Assembly: GCA_903924955.1 (NCBI GenBank)
Contig: CAIYDK010000309.1
Span: 1 to 32,011, forward strand
DNA from: an uncultured beta proteobacterium
GTDB lineage: Bacteria; Pseudomonadota; Gammaproteobacteria; Burkholderiales; Burkholderiaceae_C
Length of the DNA: 32,011 nucleotides
Direction of reading: 5' to 3'
Shown here: in pieces, positions 16,763-23,461 of the stretch
Position numbering within the stretch: the first letter of the stretch is position 1
How the letters are laid out: every line of letters begins with the position of its first letter
Notes under the pieces: model-generated
Databases searched by the model: none
What the model was told of the DNA's origin: nothing
The model's input: the letters and a program-made list of their open reading frames with translations, nothing else
Made by a program: the position numbers and the translations under genes

Positions 16763-17362
16763 TCAGGCTGCTTTGTTCTTGGATTCAGCCAATTGGCGAA
16801 TCGCTTCGGCCAGCTCTTCTTCAGCCGTCTTTTCAATCTTCTTGGCAGTCGGGTCGTCAATCAGGCCCTGAAGGAAGGCCAATCGCTTGATCAACTCTGA
16901 CCAGCCCTGCAACAGTAGCAAGGAGAAGCCCAGAGGGATCATCGAGTAAACCGGCCAACGGATCAGACCACCTGCATTGGAAGACATCTCGCCGGACTGG
17001 TAGCCTTTGAGTGCGAAAGGAATGCCGTAATAAAGAATGGCCAAGCACACGGGGGTCAGGAAGAAGCTGAAGCCGATGACGTCAATCCAGATTTGCGCGC
17101 GCTTGGACAGGCGACTGGAAACGACGTCGATTTTGACGTGTTCGCCGTTGAGCAATGTATAGGCTGACGCAATCAGGAATGATGCAGCGAACAAATACCA
17201 CTGCACTTCCAGAAAGGCATTGGAGCCCACATTGAATGCCTTGCGAACGATGGCATTGACCGCGCTGATCACGGTAGAGCCCAGAATCAGCCAGATGACA
17301 TGCTTGCCGATCTGGCCATTCAACCAGTCGACCGCTCTTGAAAATTTAAGTAGGGCGTTCAT
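16763..17362 (-). CDS. TRAP transporter small permease, TakQ/FcbT2-like
   Basis: The 199-residue product has four hydrophobic helices and the DctQ-like segment FLEVQWYLFAASFLIASAYT, which is followed by GEHVKIDV. It is longer than a standard DctQ because of an acidic and lysine-rich, probably helical or coiled-coil, C-terminal tail (about residues 165-199) rich in Glu, Ala and Lys. This form accompanies TakM-like large permeases, here 14 nt downstream. GGAGA precedes the ATG at 17362. The 169-nt spacer upstream contains an inverted repeat and probably the operon promoter, although the same-strand nhaD gene lies further upstream. Confidence 0.9.
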   Translation of the reverse strand: MNALLKFSRAVDWLNGQIGKHVIWLILGSTVISAVNAIVRKAFNVGSNAFLEVQWYLFAASFLIASAYTLLNGEHVKIDVVSSRLSKRAQIWIDVIGFSFFLTPVCLAILYYGIPFALKGYQSGEMSSNAGGLIRWPVYSMIPLGFSLLLLQGWSELIKRLAFLQGLIDDPTAKKIEKTAEEELAEAIRQLAESKNKAA

Positions 17363-17462
17363 TTTGTCTCCGCTTTGGATGGGGGTATCGCTGGCCCGGG
17401 GTGGCTTTGGGCACAGCGCAAAGTCTATCGGGTATTGCTTCCTATGGCTTTAGAAAAGCTGA

Positions 17463-17495
17463 CGGGTTTGGGCATTTTTGGGGTGGGTAAACCCG
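17463..17495. promoter_or_regulatory. Inverted repeat in the nhaD-takQ spacer
   Basis: The arms CGGGTTT at 17463-17469 and AAACCCG at 17489-17495 are perfect inverted copies separated by 19 nt, upstream of the TakQ-like gene and downstream of nhaD. It lacks a T-tract on either strand, so an operator or weak RNA structure is more likely than a terminator. Function is not known. Confidence 0.3.
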
Positions 17496-17531
17496 ATGTA
17501 CAACAGCAAGTTGTTTCGGATCGCAGCCGTC

Positions 17532-18815
17532 TCAGTGCATCAACCGGTACTGCGCGACATAGACTGCGGCGCCTGCCAGATAGCCCACCAGCGCCAGCAA
17601 GCTGATCTTTTTCATGTACCAGAAGAAGTCAATTTTTTCCAGACCCATCGCCGCAACGCCTGACGCAGAGCCAATGATCAGAATGGAGCCGCCTGTGCCC
17701 GCGCAGTAGGCCATGAACTCCCATAGAAAGCTGTCGGTCGGGTATTGCGCCAGGTTGTACATACCCATGGAGGCGGCCACCAACGGCACGTTGTCCACGA
17801 CGGCGCTGACCAGTCCAATCAGGACCACAATCACGTCCTGGCGGCCAATGGTTTGCTCCAGCCACTGGGCTAGCGCACTCAATATGTGGGTGTGCTCCAG
17901 AGTCGCCACGGCCAACAGGATGCCGATAAAGAAAACAATCGAGCCCATGTCGATCTTGGTCAGGGCGCGTACCAGCGTCAGGTGCTCCTTGTCGTCATCG
18001 GTTTTGCCTTGGTGCATCAGGTCGCCCACTGCCCACAAAATGCCCAAGCCAAAAAGAATGCCCATGAAGGGTGGCAGACCGGTGAGGCCTTTGAACAGGG
18101 GCACCGCAACCAAAATGCCAAGCCCTAGGTAGAACATCAGTGTTTTTTCAAAGTGGCTCGCCATGCAAGTGATAGTGTTTGCATCGCGTTGCGGTGCGAC
18201 CACCATCTTGCCCCGCAACATCCGGGCAGTAACAGCGAGTGGTACCAAGAGACTGACGATGGATGCCAGAAACACCGACTTCATGATGTTCCACGAGGTG
18301 ATTTGGCCGCCAATCCACAGCATGGTGGTGGTCACGTCGCCAATGGGGGTCCAGGCGCCTCCGGCATTGGCGGCAATGATGATGATGCCGGCAAAGAACA
18401 GACGGTCTTCATGCTTGCCCAGCAATTTTTTCATGAGCGAGACCATCACGATGGTGGTGGTCAGGTTGTCCAGGATGGAGCTCAGAAAGAAGGTCACAAA
18501 GCCTACCATCCACATCAGCGAGGAAAGCTTGGCCGTGCGGATGCGCGAGGTGATGACGTAAAAGCCGTCGTGCGCATCCACTACTTCAACAATGGTCATG
18601 GCACCGATCAGAAAGAACACGATTTGCGCCGTGCCCATCAGTGACTGCCCCAGTTCTGCGCCAACCATGGTGTGCTCGCCCGTCCCGACGGCGTAGACCG
18701 TCCACAGCAAACCCGCACCAATCAGTGCGGTAGCTGACTTGTTAATTTTGAGCGGATGTTCCAGTGCGATAGCGGCGTACGCGATCACAAAAATGGCGAT
18801 GAGCGCAGTCAGCAT
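17532..18815 (-). CDS. nhaD: Sodium:proton antiporter, NhaD family
   Basis: The 427-residue product is an inner-membrane antiporter of the NhaD type (ion transporter superfamily) that extrudes Na+ (or Li+) in exchange for protons. It has about 12 hydrophobic segments. Characteristic segments include SSILDNLTTTIVMV around residues 110-125, the GGAWTPIGDVTTTMLW segment around 150-170, VDNVPLVAA and GTGGSILIIGSASGVAAMG near the C-terminus. AGAGGAAC lies upstream of the ATG at 18815. It lies 169 nt upstream of the TakQ-like gene on the same strand. Because TRAP importers use the Na+ gradient, an antiporter in the same island could keep that gradient. Confidence 0.93.
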   Translation of the reverse strand: MLTALIAIFVIAYAAIALEHPLKINKSATALIGAGLLWTVYAVGTGEHTMVGAELGQSLMGTAQIVFFLIGAMTIVEVVDAHDGFYVITSRIRTAKLSSLMWMVGFVTFFLSSILDNLTTTIVMVSLMKKLLGKHEDRLFFAGIIIIAANAGGAWTPIGDVTTTMLWIGGQITSWNIMKSVFLASIVSLLVPLAVTARMLRGKMVVAPQRDANTITCMASHFEKTLMFYLGLGILVAVPLFKGLTGLPPFMGILFGLGILWAVGDLMHQGKTDDDKEHLTLVRALTKIDMGSIVFFIGILLAVATLEHTHILSALAQWLEQTIGRQDVIVVLIGLVSAVVDNVPLVAASMGMYNLAQYPTDSFLWEFMAYCAGTGGSILIIGSASGVAAMGLEKIDFFWYMKKISLLALVGYLAGAAVYVAQYRLMH

Positions 18816-18904
18816 AGCTTTGTTCCTCTTTTTTGTAGTCCGTTCTGCGGAGTCTAAGGGCTATTGCGGCGTTAGCGGCTGAAGAATCCCTGACATGAAA
18901 CCAT

Positions 18905-19429
18905 TCAGCCTATACGCCCACGTATCCACTGCAACATGGAGCGCGCACTGCTGCGCAAGGCACGCGCACTGGCTGCGGTGGCACGCCAGACCGGGGAATT
19001 TTTCACGCGGGCGATCAGGGCGTCCTTCCAGAGTTTCCAGCGCCCATACAGGCGGGCAAACCAGGCCAGCCGCATCAGGGCCGGTTGGGTGAGGGCAAAC
19101 AGGCGTGCCACCGCTGCGGTGCCCAGCATCTTGGCCGCCAGCACAACGGCAACGCCTAGTACGGCATGCCCCCGACTGATCCAGTACAGGGCCAGTAGCT
19201 TGACCGGCAACAACAGGAGTGCTGGCACGAAGAACACCACGAGCGCTCCATAGGGCGGCAGACGGGCAATGAAGGCTTCCATGCGTGCCCACAGGGGCAA
19301 CTTTGCAAGCCGCTCCATCAGGCGGGCCAGCGGCTCCCAGCCCCATTCCTCAAAGATCAGCACCAGAGCCAATACCGGCGCGATGGTGAGGTTGAACAGG
19401 TTGGCGAGCAGGCGTCGCAGGAATGTCAT
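18905..19429 (-). CDS. Conserved small membrane protein of unknown function
   Basis: I do not recognise a characterised family in this 174-residue product. It has about three hydrophobic segments (roughly residues 8-27, 58-82 and 88-115). A strongly basic C-terminal third follows, rich in Arg, Lys, Ala and Trp, and probably cytoplasmic. The coding frame is well kept over its whole length, and the ATG at 19429 gives a sensible membrane-proximal N-terminus, although the ribosome binding site is weak. It lies 68 nt downstream of crcB and 89 nt upstream of nhaD on the same strand, so it may be a late gene of the TRAP-crcB transcript. Similar short membrane proteins occur in Burkholderiales genomes by my recollection only. 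Confidence 0.72.
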   Translation of the reverse strand: MTFLRRLLANLFNLTIAPVLALVLIFEEWGWEPLARLMERLAKLPLWARMEAFIARLPPYGALVVFFVPALLLLPVKLLALYWISRGHAVLGVAVVLAAKMLGTAAVARLFALTQPALMRLAWFARLYGRWKLWKDALIARVKNSPVWRATAASARALRSSARSMLQWIRGRIG

Positions 19430-19461
19430 GGGTTTATGGAGCGCCGATAGTTATGAGTCAT

Positions 19462-19514
19462 ATGGTGCTGTAGCCCCCGTAGAGTGTGCGTAACGCGCTA
19501 TTGAAAAGATAGCA
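19462..19514 (-). repeat. Copy 3 of the 53-nt interspersed repeat (overlaps the crcB 3' end)
   Basis: Read on the minus strand, it starts TGCTATC and has TAGC at 15-18, ACGCA at 24-28, GGGGG at 37-41 and CTA at 42-44, aligning without gaps to the copies at 862-914, 4978-5030 and 23900-23952. The last codons of crcB (Leu-Ser-Phe-Gln) and its TAG stop are encoded by the first 17 bases of the element; the remainder lies in the crcB-membrane protein spacer. Confidence 0.55.
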
Positions 19515-19878
19515 TGTTTTGCACGCTCCAGATACCTGCAACGGTCAGTAGCAATGAGCCGACTAAATGTAAGGCAGCGGTGCCCAGGGCCAGCGCATAG
19601 CGCTGCTGCATCAGCATACCCACCACTTCGGCGCTGAAACTGGAAAACGTGGTGAGGGCACCGAGAAAACCGGTGACCAGTGCCAATCGCCACACGGGGT
19701 CGAGCTGGGGCAGAGCTTGAAAGACGGCCACGCAAATGCCGATCAGATAACCGCCAATCAGGTTGGCGGCCAGCGTACCCCAGGGAATAACACCTCCAGG
19801 GCTGAGCCAAAGACCCAGTCCCCAGCGCGCCAGGGCTCCCGCACTGGCGCCCAGACAAATTGCAATGACAGGCCACAT
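19498..19878 (-). CDS. crcB: Fluoride ion channel/exporter CrcB (Fluc)
   Basis: The 126-residue product has four hydrophobic helices and the signature segments of Fluc/CrcB: GASAGALARWGLG near the N-terminus, GTLAANLIGGYLIG around residues 34-47 with the pore-lining Asn, and GFLGALTTFSSFSAE around 70-84 with the Phe-box and TTFS motif. It forms dual-topology dimers that let fluoride leave the cell. The ATG at 19878 is four bases after the stop of the upstream dctM (19883), so crcB is probably translated from the TRAP operon mRNA; only a weak AGG ribosome binding site is visible. No room exists for a fluoride riboswitch directly upstream. Its last residues and stop codon are supplied by an interspersed repeat copy. 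Confidence 0.94.
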   Translation of the reverse strand: MWPVIAICLGASAGALARWGLGLWLSPGGVIPWGTLAANLIGGYLIGICVAVFQALPQLDPVWRLALVTGFLGALTTFSSFSAEVVGMLMQQRYALALGTAALHLVGSLLLTVAGIWSVQNMLSFQ

Positions 19879-19882
19879 GCGC

Positions 19883-21184
19883 CTAGTTTGCCATTTTTTC
19901 GGGTAGCCAGGTCACGATGCCGGGAAAGACGTAAATCAATGCAACCGCGATGCACATCAGGAAGAACATGGGCATCGTCACCTTGGCAATCCAGGTGAGT
20001 TGGCGTCCGGTCATGCCTTGCAGCACAAAGAGGTTGAAGCCCACGGGCGGTGTGATTTGCGCCATCTCCACCACCAGCACGATGAAAATGCCAAACCAGA
20101 TGGGGTCGATGCCGGCCGCGTTCACCGTGGGCATGAGGACGCCCATGGTCAGCACCACCATGGAGATGCCGTCCAGAAAGCAGCCCAGGATGATGAAGAA
20201 AATGGACAGCGCCACAATCAGCTGCCACTTGCTCAAAGCCATTGACGCAATCCACTCGGCCAGGTGGCGCGGCAGGCCGATGTAGCCCATGGCCAGGGTC
20301 AGGAATGCAGCGCCCGCCAGGATCAATGCAATCATGCAATACAGCCGCGTGGCACCCATGATGGCGTCCCGAAAGGTGGCCCAGTTCATGGAGCCCTGCA
20401 GGGTAGAGAGCACCAATGAACCCACAACACCCACGGCCGCCGCCTCAGTGGCCGTGGCAATACCGGAGTAGATCGAACCCAGCACCGCGGTGATGAGCAG
20501 GACCACCGGAATCAGACTGCGCGAGGCGCCCAGTTTCTCCATGAATGTGGTCTGCTCGTCGGACGCCGGCACCTGGTCCGGGTGGCGCAGTGCCCAAAAA
20601 ATGATATAGCCCGAGAACAGGCAAGCCAGCATGATGCCCGGAATCACGCCGGCAATGAACAGCTTGGAGATGGATACCTCGGCTGCCACGCCATAGACGA
20701 TCATGATGATGGAAGGCGGTATCAGCAGTCCCAGTGTGGCCGCACCGGCCAGAGTGCCAATCACCATGTGGTCGGGGTAGCCGCGGCGCGTCAGTTCGGG
20801 CAGGGTCATCTTGCCGATGGTGGCGCAGGTGGCCGCGCTGGAGCCGGACACCGCGGCAAAGATGGTGCAGCCAATCACGTTGGTGTGCAACAGGCGCCCG
20901 GGCAGTGCTTGCACCCATGGGGCCAGGCCTTTGAACATGTCTTGACTTAGCCGCGTTCGAAACAGGATTTCCCCCATCCACACGAACAGGGGTAGGGCGG
21001 TCAGCGTCCAACTGCTCGACGACCCCCACACTGTGACCGCCATGGCGTCGCCGGCCGGACGTGACGAGAACAACGTAACGGCCATCCAGGCCACGCCGGT
21101 AAGGGTCAGGCCGACCCAGACGCCGCTGCCCAGAATCAGCAGCAGGGCAATGAGCAGAGCGGCGGTTATGGCGAGATCATTCAT
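19883..21184 (-). CDS. TRAP transporter large permease (DctM), pyroglutamate-type system C (candidate)
   Basis: The 433-residue protein is a standard-length DctM with about 12 helices. Visible features are WTLTALPLFVWMGEILFR, the AAVSGSSAATCATIGKM segment, GLLIPPSIIMIVYG, the TATEAAAVG segment, and MAQITPPVGFNLFV near the C-terminus. It follows the small permease gene by 23 nt and precedes crcB by four bases. Together with the DctQ at 21208 and the DctP at 21738 it forms a complete importer, divergent from a 5-oxoprolinase-type gene. That context suggests 5-oxoproline (pyroglutamate) as substrate; this is inference. Confidence 0.92.
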   Translation of the reverse strand: MNDLAITAALLIALLLILGSGVWVGLTLTGVAWMAVTLFSSRPAGDAMAVTVWGSSSSWTLTALPLFVWMGEILFRTRLSQDMFKGLAPWVQALPGRLLHTNVIGCTIFAAVSGSSAATCATIGKMTLPELTRRGYPDHMVIGTLAGAATLGLLIPPSIIMIVYGVAAEVSISKLFIAGVIPGIMLACLFSGYIIFWALRHPDQVPASDEQTTFMEKLGASRSLIPVVLLITAVLGSIYSGIATATEAAAVGVVGSLVLSTLQGSMNWATFRDAIMGATRLYCMIALILAGAAFLTLAMGYIGLPRHLAEWIASMALSKWQLIVALSIFFIILGCFLDGISMVVLTMGVLMPTVNAAGIDPIWFGIFIVLVVEMAQITPPVGFNLFVLQGMTGRQLTWIAKVTMPMFFLMCIAVALIYVFPGIVTWLPEKMAN

Positions 21185-21207
21185 GGACTTTGGCTACTGG
21201 TGGGTTG

Positions 21208-21717
21208 TTATTCATTGCGCAATGGCTCGTCACTGCTCTGGACCACACGCTGACCGCGAATCTCCAACACCAGTTCATCGACAAAGGCAATCGCCAGAAT
21301 CACGGCTCCCACCGCCATGCCAATCTGTGGAATCCACAGCGGCGTGGCGTCAGTGCCGGTGGAGATGTCGTTGAACGTGCGGGATTGCCAGGACAGGCGG
21401 CAGCAGTAGAAGGCGAACATGGCGGTCAAGGCGCAGGCAAAGGCCAGGGCCCACACTTCCAGTCCTTTCTTCCAGCCGCCAGACAGGGCAGCGAGGATCA
21501 GCGTCACACGGATGTGTTCCCCCCGCTTGAGCGTATGTGCCAGAGCAAGAAAGCCGCTAGCAGCCATCAGATAACCGGCATAGGCGTCGGTTCCCGGCAC
21601 ATAAAAGTTCAGTTGCCGCCCCCCCACGGAGAGCAGCACCATGATCAGCAAGCCGAATAAAAACAGTGCCGCCAGTGCGGCAGCACCGTCGTACAGTGTG
21701 TCCAATGCCTTTCGCAT
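21208..21717 (-). CDS. TRAP transporter small permease (DctQ), system C
   Basis: The 169-residue DctQ has four hydrophobic helices, with the GTDAYAGYLMAASGFLALAHT segment following helix 1 and KRGEHIRV after helix 2 as in other DctQ proteins. I chose the ATG at 21717, which has an AGGGG sequence upstream. An alternative TTG at 21741 would overlap the dctP stop (TTGA) and add eight residues. It is the middle gene of the dctP-dctQ-dctM run, with the dctP stop about 20 nt upstream. Confidence 0.88.
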   Translation of the reverse strand: MRKALDTLYDGAAALAALFLFGLLIMVLLSVGGRQLNFYVPGTDAYAGYLMAASGFLALAHTLKRGEHIRVTLILAALSGGWKKGLEVWALAFACALTAMFAFYCCRLSWQSRTFNDISTGTDATPLWIPQIGMAVGAVILAIAFVDELVLEIRGQRVVQSSDEPLRNE

Positions 21718-21737
21718 GACCGCCCCTGCGTTCCGGA

Positions 21738-22724
21738 TCAAGGCTTGGTGAAAGCGTCAACCACCGCTTTGCCTTCAGCACCGGATTTTTCCAGCCACTC
21801 CTTGACCATGGTGTCACCTACCTTCTTCATGTCGGCCTTGAGTTGGGCTGATGGCACGACGATGTTCATGCCATTGGCCTTGAGCTTCTCGATCGACTCC
21901 ACGTTAACCCGCTTGCTGGCCGCAAGGCCGCGCACTTCCGCGTCGGCCGCGGCCTTCAAGACCACAGCTTGTGTGGGCTTGTCCAGTGCGTCGAATGCGG
22001 CTTTGTTGACGAGGACGGCATTCTTGGGCAGCCAGGCTTGCATGTCGTAGTAATACTTCAGGTTCTCGTACAGCTTGCTGTCCACACCGGAGGCGCCAGA
22101 CGTCATGGTGGCCTCCACAACTCCGGTAGCAAAGGCCTGCGACAGTTCCGCTGCCTGCACGGTCACCGGCTGTGCACCCACCAGCTCGGCAATGCGGCTG
22201 GTAGCGGGGCTGTAGGCGCGCCATTTGATACCCTTGAGGTCGGCGGCGGTTGCCAGCGGCTTCTTGCTGTAAATACCCTGAGGCGGCCAGGCTACCGCGT
22301 ACAGCAGGTTCATACCTTGCTCGGCCAGTTTCTTCTCCAGCGCGGGCTTTTGGGCCTTGTAGAGCTTGGCGGATTCATCGTAGCTGTCGGCCAAAAAGGG
22401 CAGGCCATCCACGCCAAAAAGCTGCCATTCATTTTGATAATTGACCAGCAAAATCTCCCCGGCCTGGGCTTGGCCACCTTGCACGGCGCGTTTGATTTCG
22501 GGAGCCTTGAATAGCGCGGCATTGGCGTGCACCGTGATCTTGAGCTTGCCGCCACTGGCCTTGTCCACGTCATTGGCGAACTGCTGCAGGTTTTCGGAGT
22601 GGAAATTGGTGGCAGGGTAGGCGCTGGCCAGATCCCACTTCACTTGGGCCAAAGCGGCTCCACTGGCCAGGCTCAGGGCAAGCGCTGCGGCGGTGGCGGT
22701 CAGGGCAAACAGGCGACGTTTCAT
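21738..22724 (-). CDS. TRAP transporter substrate-binding protein (DctP family), candidate pyroglutamate binder
   Basis: This 328-residue periplasmic protein has a Sec signal peptide (MKRRLFALTATAAALALSL, cleavage around ALAQ, residue 26). The mature part starts KWDLASAYPATNFH and has a DLKGIKWRAYSPATSRIAEL segment with the conserved ligand Arg, and a MTSGASGVDSK segment where other DctP proteins have QENP. Bordetella pertussis DctP6 and DctP7, TRAP binding proteins, have been crystallised with pyroglutamate. Given the divergent 5-oxoprolinase gene here, the same ligand is plausible. CGGAG precedes the ATG at 22724. The promoter region upstream contains a palindrome shared with the regulator gene. 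Confidence 0.9.
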   Translation of the reverse strand: MKRRLFALTATAAALALSLASGAALAQVKWDLASAYPATNFHSENLQQFANDVDKASGGKLKITVHANAALFKAPEIKRAVQGGQAQAGEILLVNYQNEWQLFGVDGLPFLADSYDESAKLYKAQKPALEKKLAEQGMNLLYAVAWPPQGIYSKKPLATAADLKGIKWRAYSPATSRIAELVGAQPVTVQAAELSQAFATGVVEATMTSGASGVDSKLYENLKYYYDMQAWLPKNAVLVNKAAFDALDKPTQAVVLKAAADAEVRGLAASKRVNVESIEKLKANGMNIVVPSAQLKADMKKVGDTMVKEWLEKSGAEGKAVVDAFTKP

Positions 22725-22823
22725 AAAAAACTCCGTTGGGTTGAATGAATGGATAGCGTGGTGGGGCAGACAGTGGAATGTAAATCGCAATTGGGCAGGG
22801 CATCTCGGTGTTTTCCCTAAATG

Positions 22824-22838
22824 TCAACAAATTGTTGA
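22824..22838. promoter_or_regulatory. 15-bp palindromic operator candidate between divergent transcripts
   Basis: TCAACAA-A-TTGTTGA is a perfect inverted repeat with 7-nt arms. It lies between the TRAP operon (start codon at 22724, minus) and the MarR-like regulator (start codon at 22901, plus). Its outer ends overlap two back-to-back -35-like boxes: TTGACA on the minus strand (22827-22822) and TTGATA on the plus strand (22835-22840). One dimeric repressor could thus control both directions. The adjacent MarR-like protein is the obvious candidate. Confidence 0.6.
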
Positions 22839-22864
22839 TAAATTGTCATCTTGCTGCCTACAAT
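22835..22864 (+). promoter_or_regulatory. Candidate sigma-70 promoter of the regulator-oxoprolinase operon
   Basis: TTGATA at 22835-22840 and TACAAT at 22859-22864 are separated by 18 bp and lie about 37 nt upstream of the regulator start codon. The -35 box overlaps the right arm of the 15-bp palindrome. The matching minus-strand promoter has a good TTGACA box but a poor -10 region. Confidence 0.5.
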
Positions 22865-22900
22865 TCGGCCACGCAACAAAGATGCCAACCTGGAGCGCCC

Positions 22901-23461
22901 ATGTCCAATAAACCTGCCCCCCCCGCATTGGGGGCCGATACCGTAGGCACGGCTCCGGCCAGTGGGCCCATCGTGTCGTCTGCGCATCTGGTGTCGCCCC
23001 GCAGTGCCGAGATGAGCGAGTTTGAGTTTGGCCTGATCGTGGCGGGTAATGCCTTTCACCGCTGGATCACGCACTGCATGAGTGCGGCGGGCCTCAAAGA
23101 CCTGACGCCGCTGGACGTTTTGGTGCTGCACCATGTAACCCACCGTGCGCGCAACAAGCGGCTGGCCGACATTTGTTTCATCATGAATGTGGAAGACACC
23201 CACCTGATCAACTACGCGCTCAAGAAATTGCAAAACCTCGGCGTGGTGGTGTCAAGCAAGAGCGGCAAGGACGTGACCTACGTTTCCACCGAAAGTGGGC
23301 GCGACTTTGTGGCGCGCTACCGCGAAATCCGCGAGTCCTGCCTGATCAATGCGCTCAATGCTGATGATGGACTGAACCGCGACATTGGCGAGTTGGCGCG
23401 GCTATTGCGCCTGCTCTCCGGCATCTACGACCAGGCCGCTCGTTCGGCAGCATCCTTATGA
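22901..23461 (+). CDS. MarR-like winged-helix transcriptional regulator
   Basis: The 186-residue product has a Pro/Ala/Ser-rich N-terminal tail of about 45 residues. A helical segment and a winged-helix domain follow at about 65-150: [33 protein letters not shown] as the recognition-helix region, then [22 protein letters not shown] as the wing. A C-terminal dimerisation helix completes it. The order of elements is that of MarR-type regulators. The ATG at 22901 has GGAG upstream; an in-frame ATG at 22808 would read through the promoter. The stop overlaps the oxoprolinase start (ATGA), so both are co-translated. It probably senses pyroglutamate or a product and controls both the divergent TRAP operon and its own operon. 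Confidence 0.83.
   Translation: MSNKPAPPALGADTVGTAPASGPIVSSAHLVSPRSAEMSEFEFGLIVAGNAFHRWITHCMSAAGLKDLTPLDVLVLHHVTHRARNKRLADICFIMNVEDTHLINYALKKLQNLGVVVSSKSGKDVTYVSTESGRDFVARYREIRESCLINALNADDGLNRDIGELARLLRLLSGIYDQAARSAASL

Noticed and set aside
18859-18888. Possible sixth copy of the 53-nt repeat (GGCTATT...TAGCGGCTG)
   Set aside because: The first 22 bases fit the pattern, but the conserved CGCA and everything after it are missing; chance or a decayed copy cannot be told apart.
19879-19882. Fluoride riboswitch upstream of crcB
   Set aside because: Only four bases separate crcB from the upstream coding sequence, so a leader riboswitch cannot fit there.
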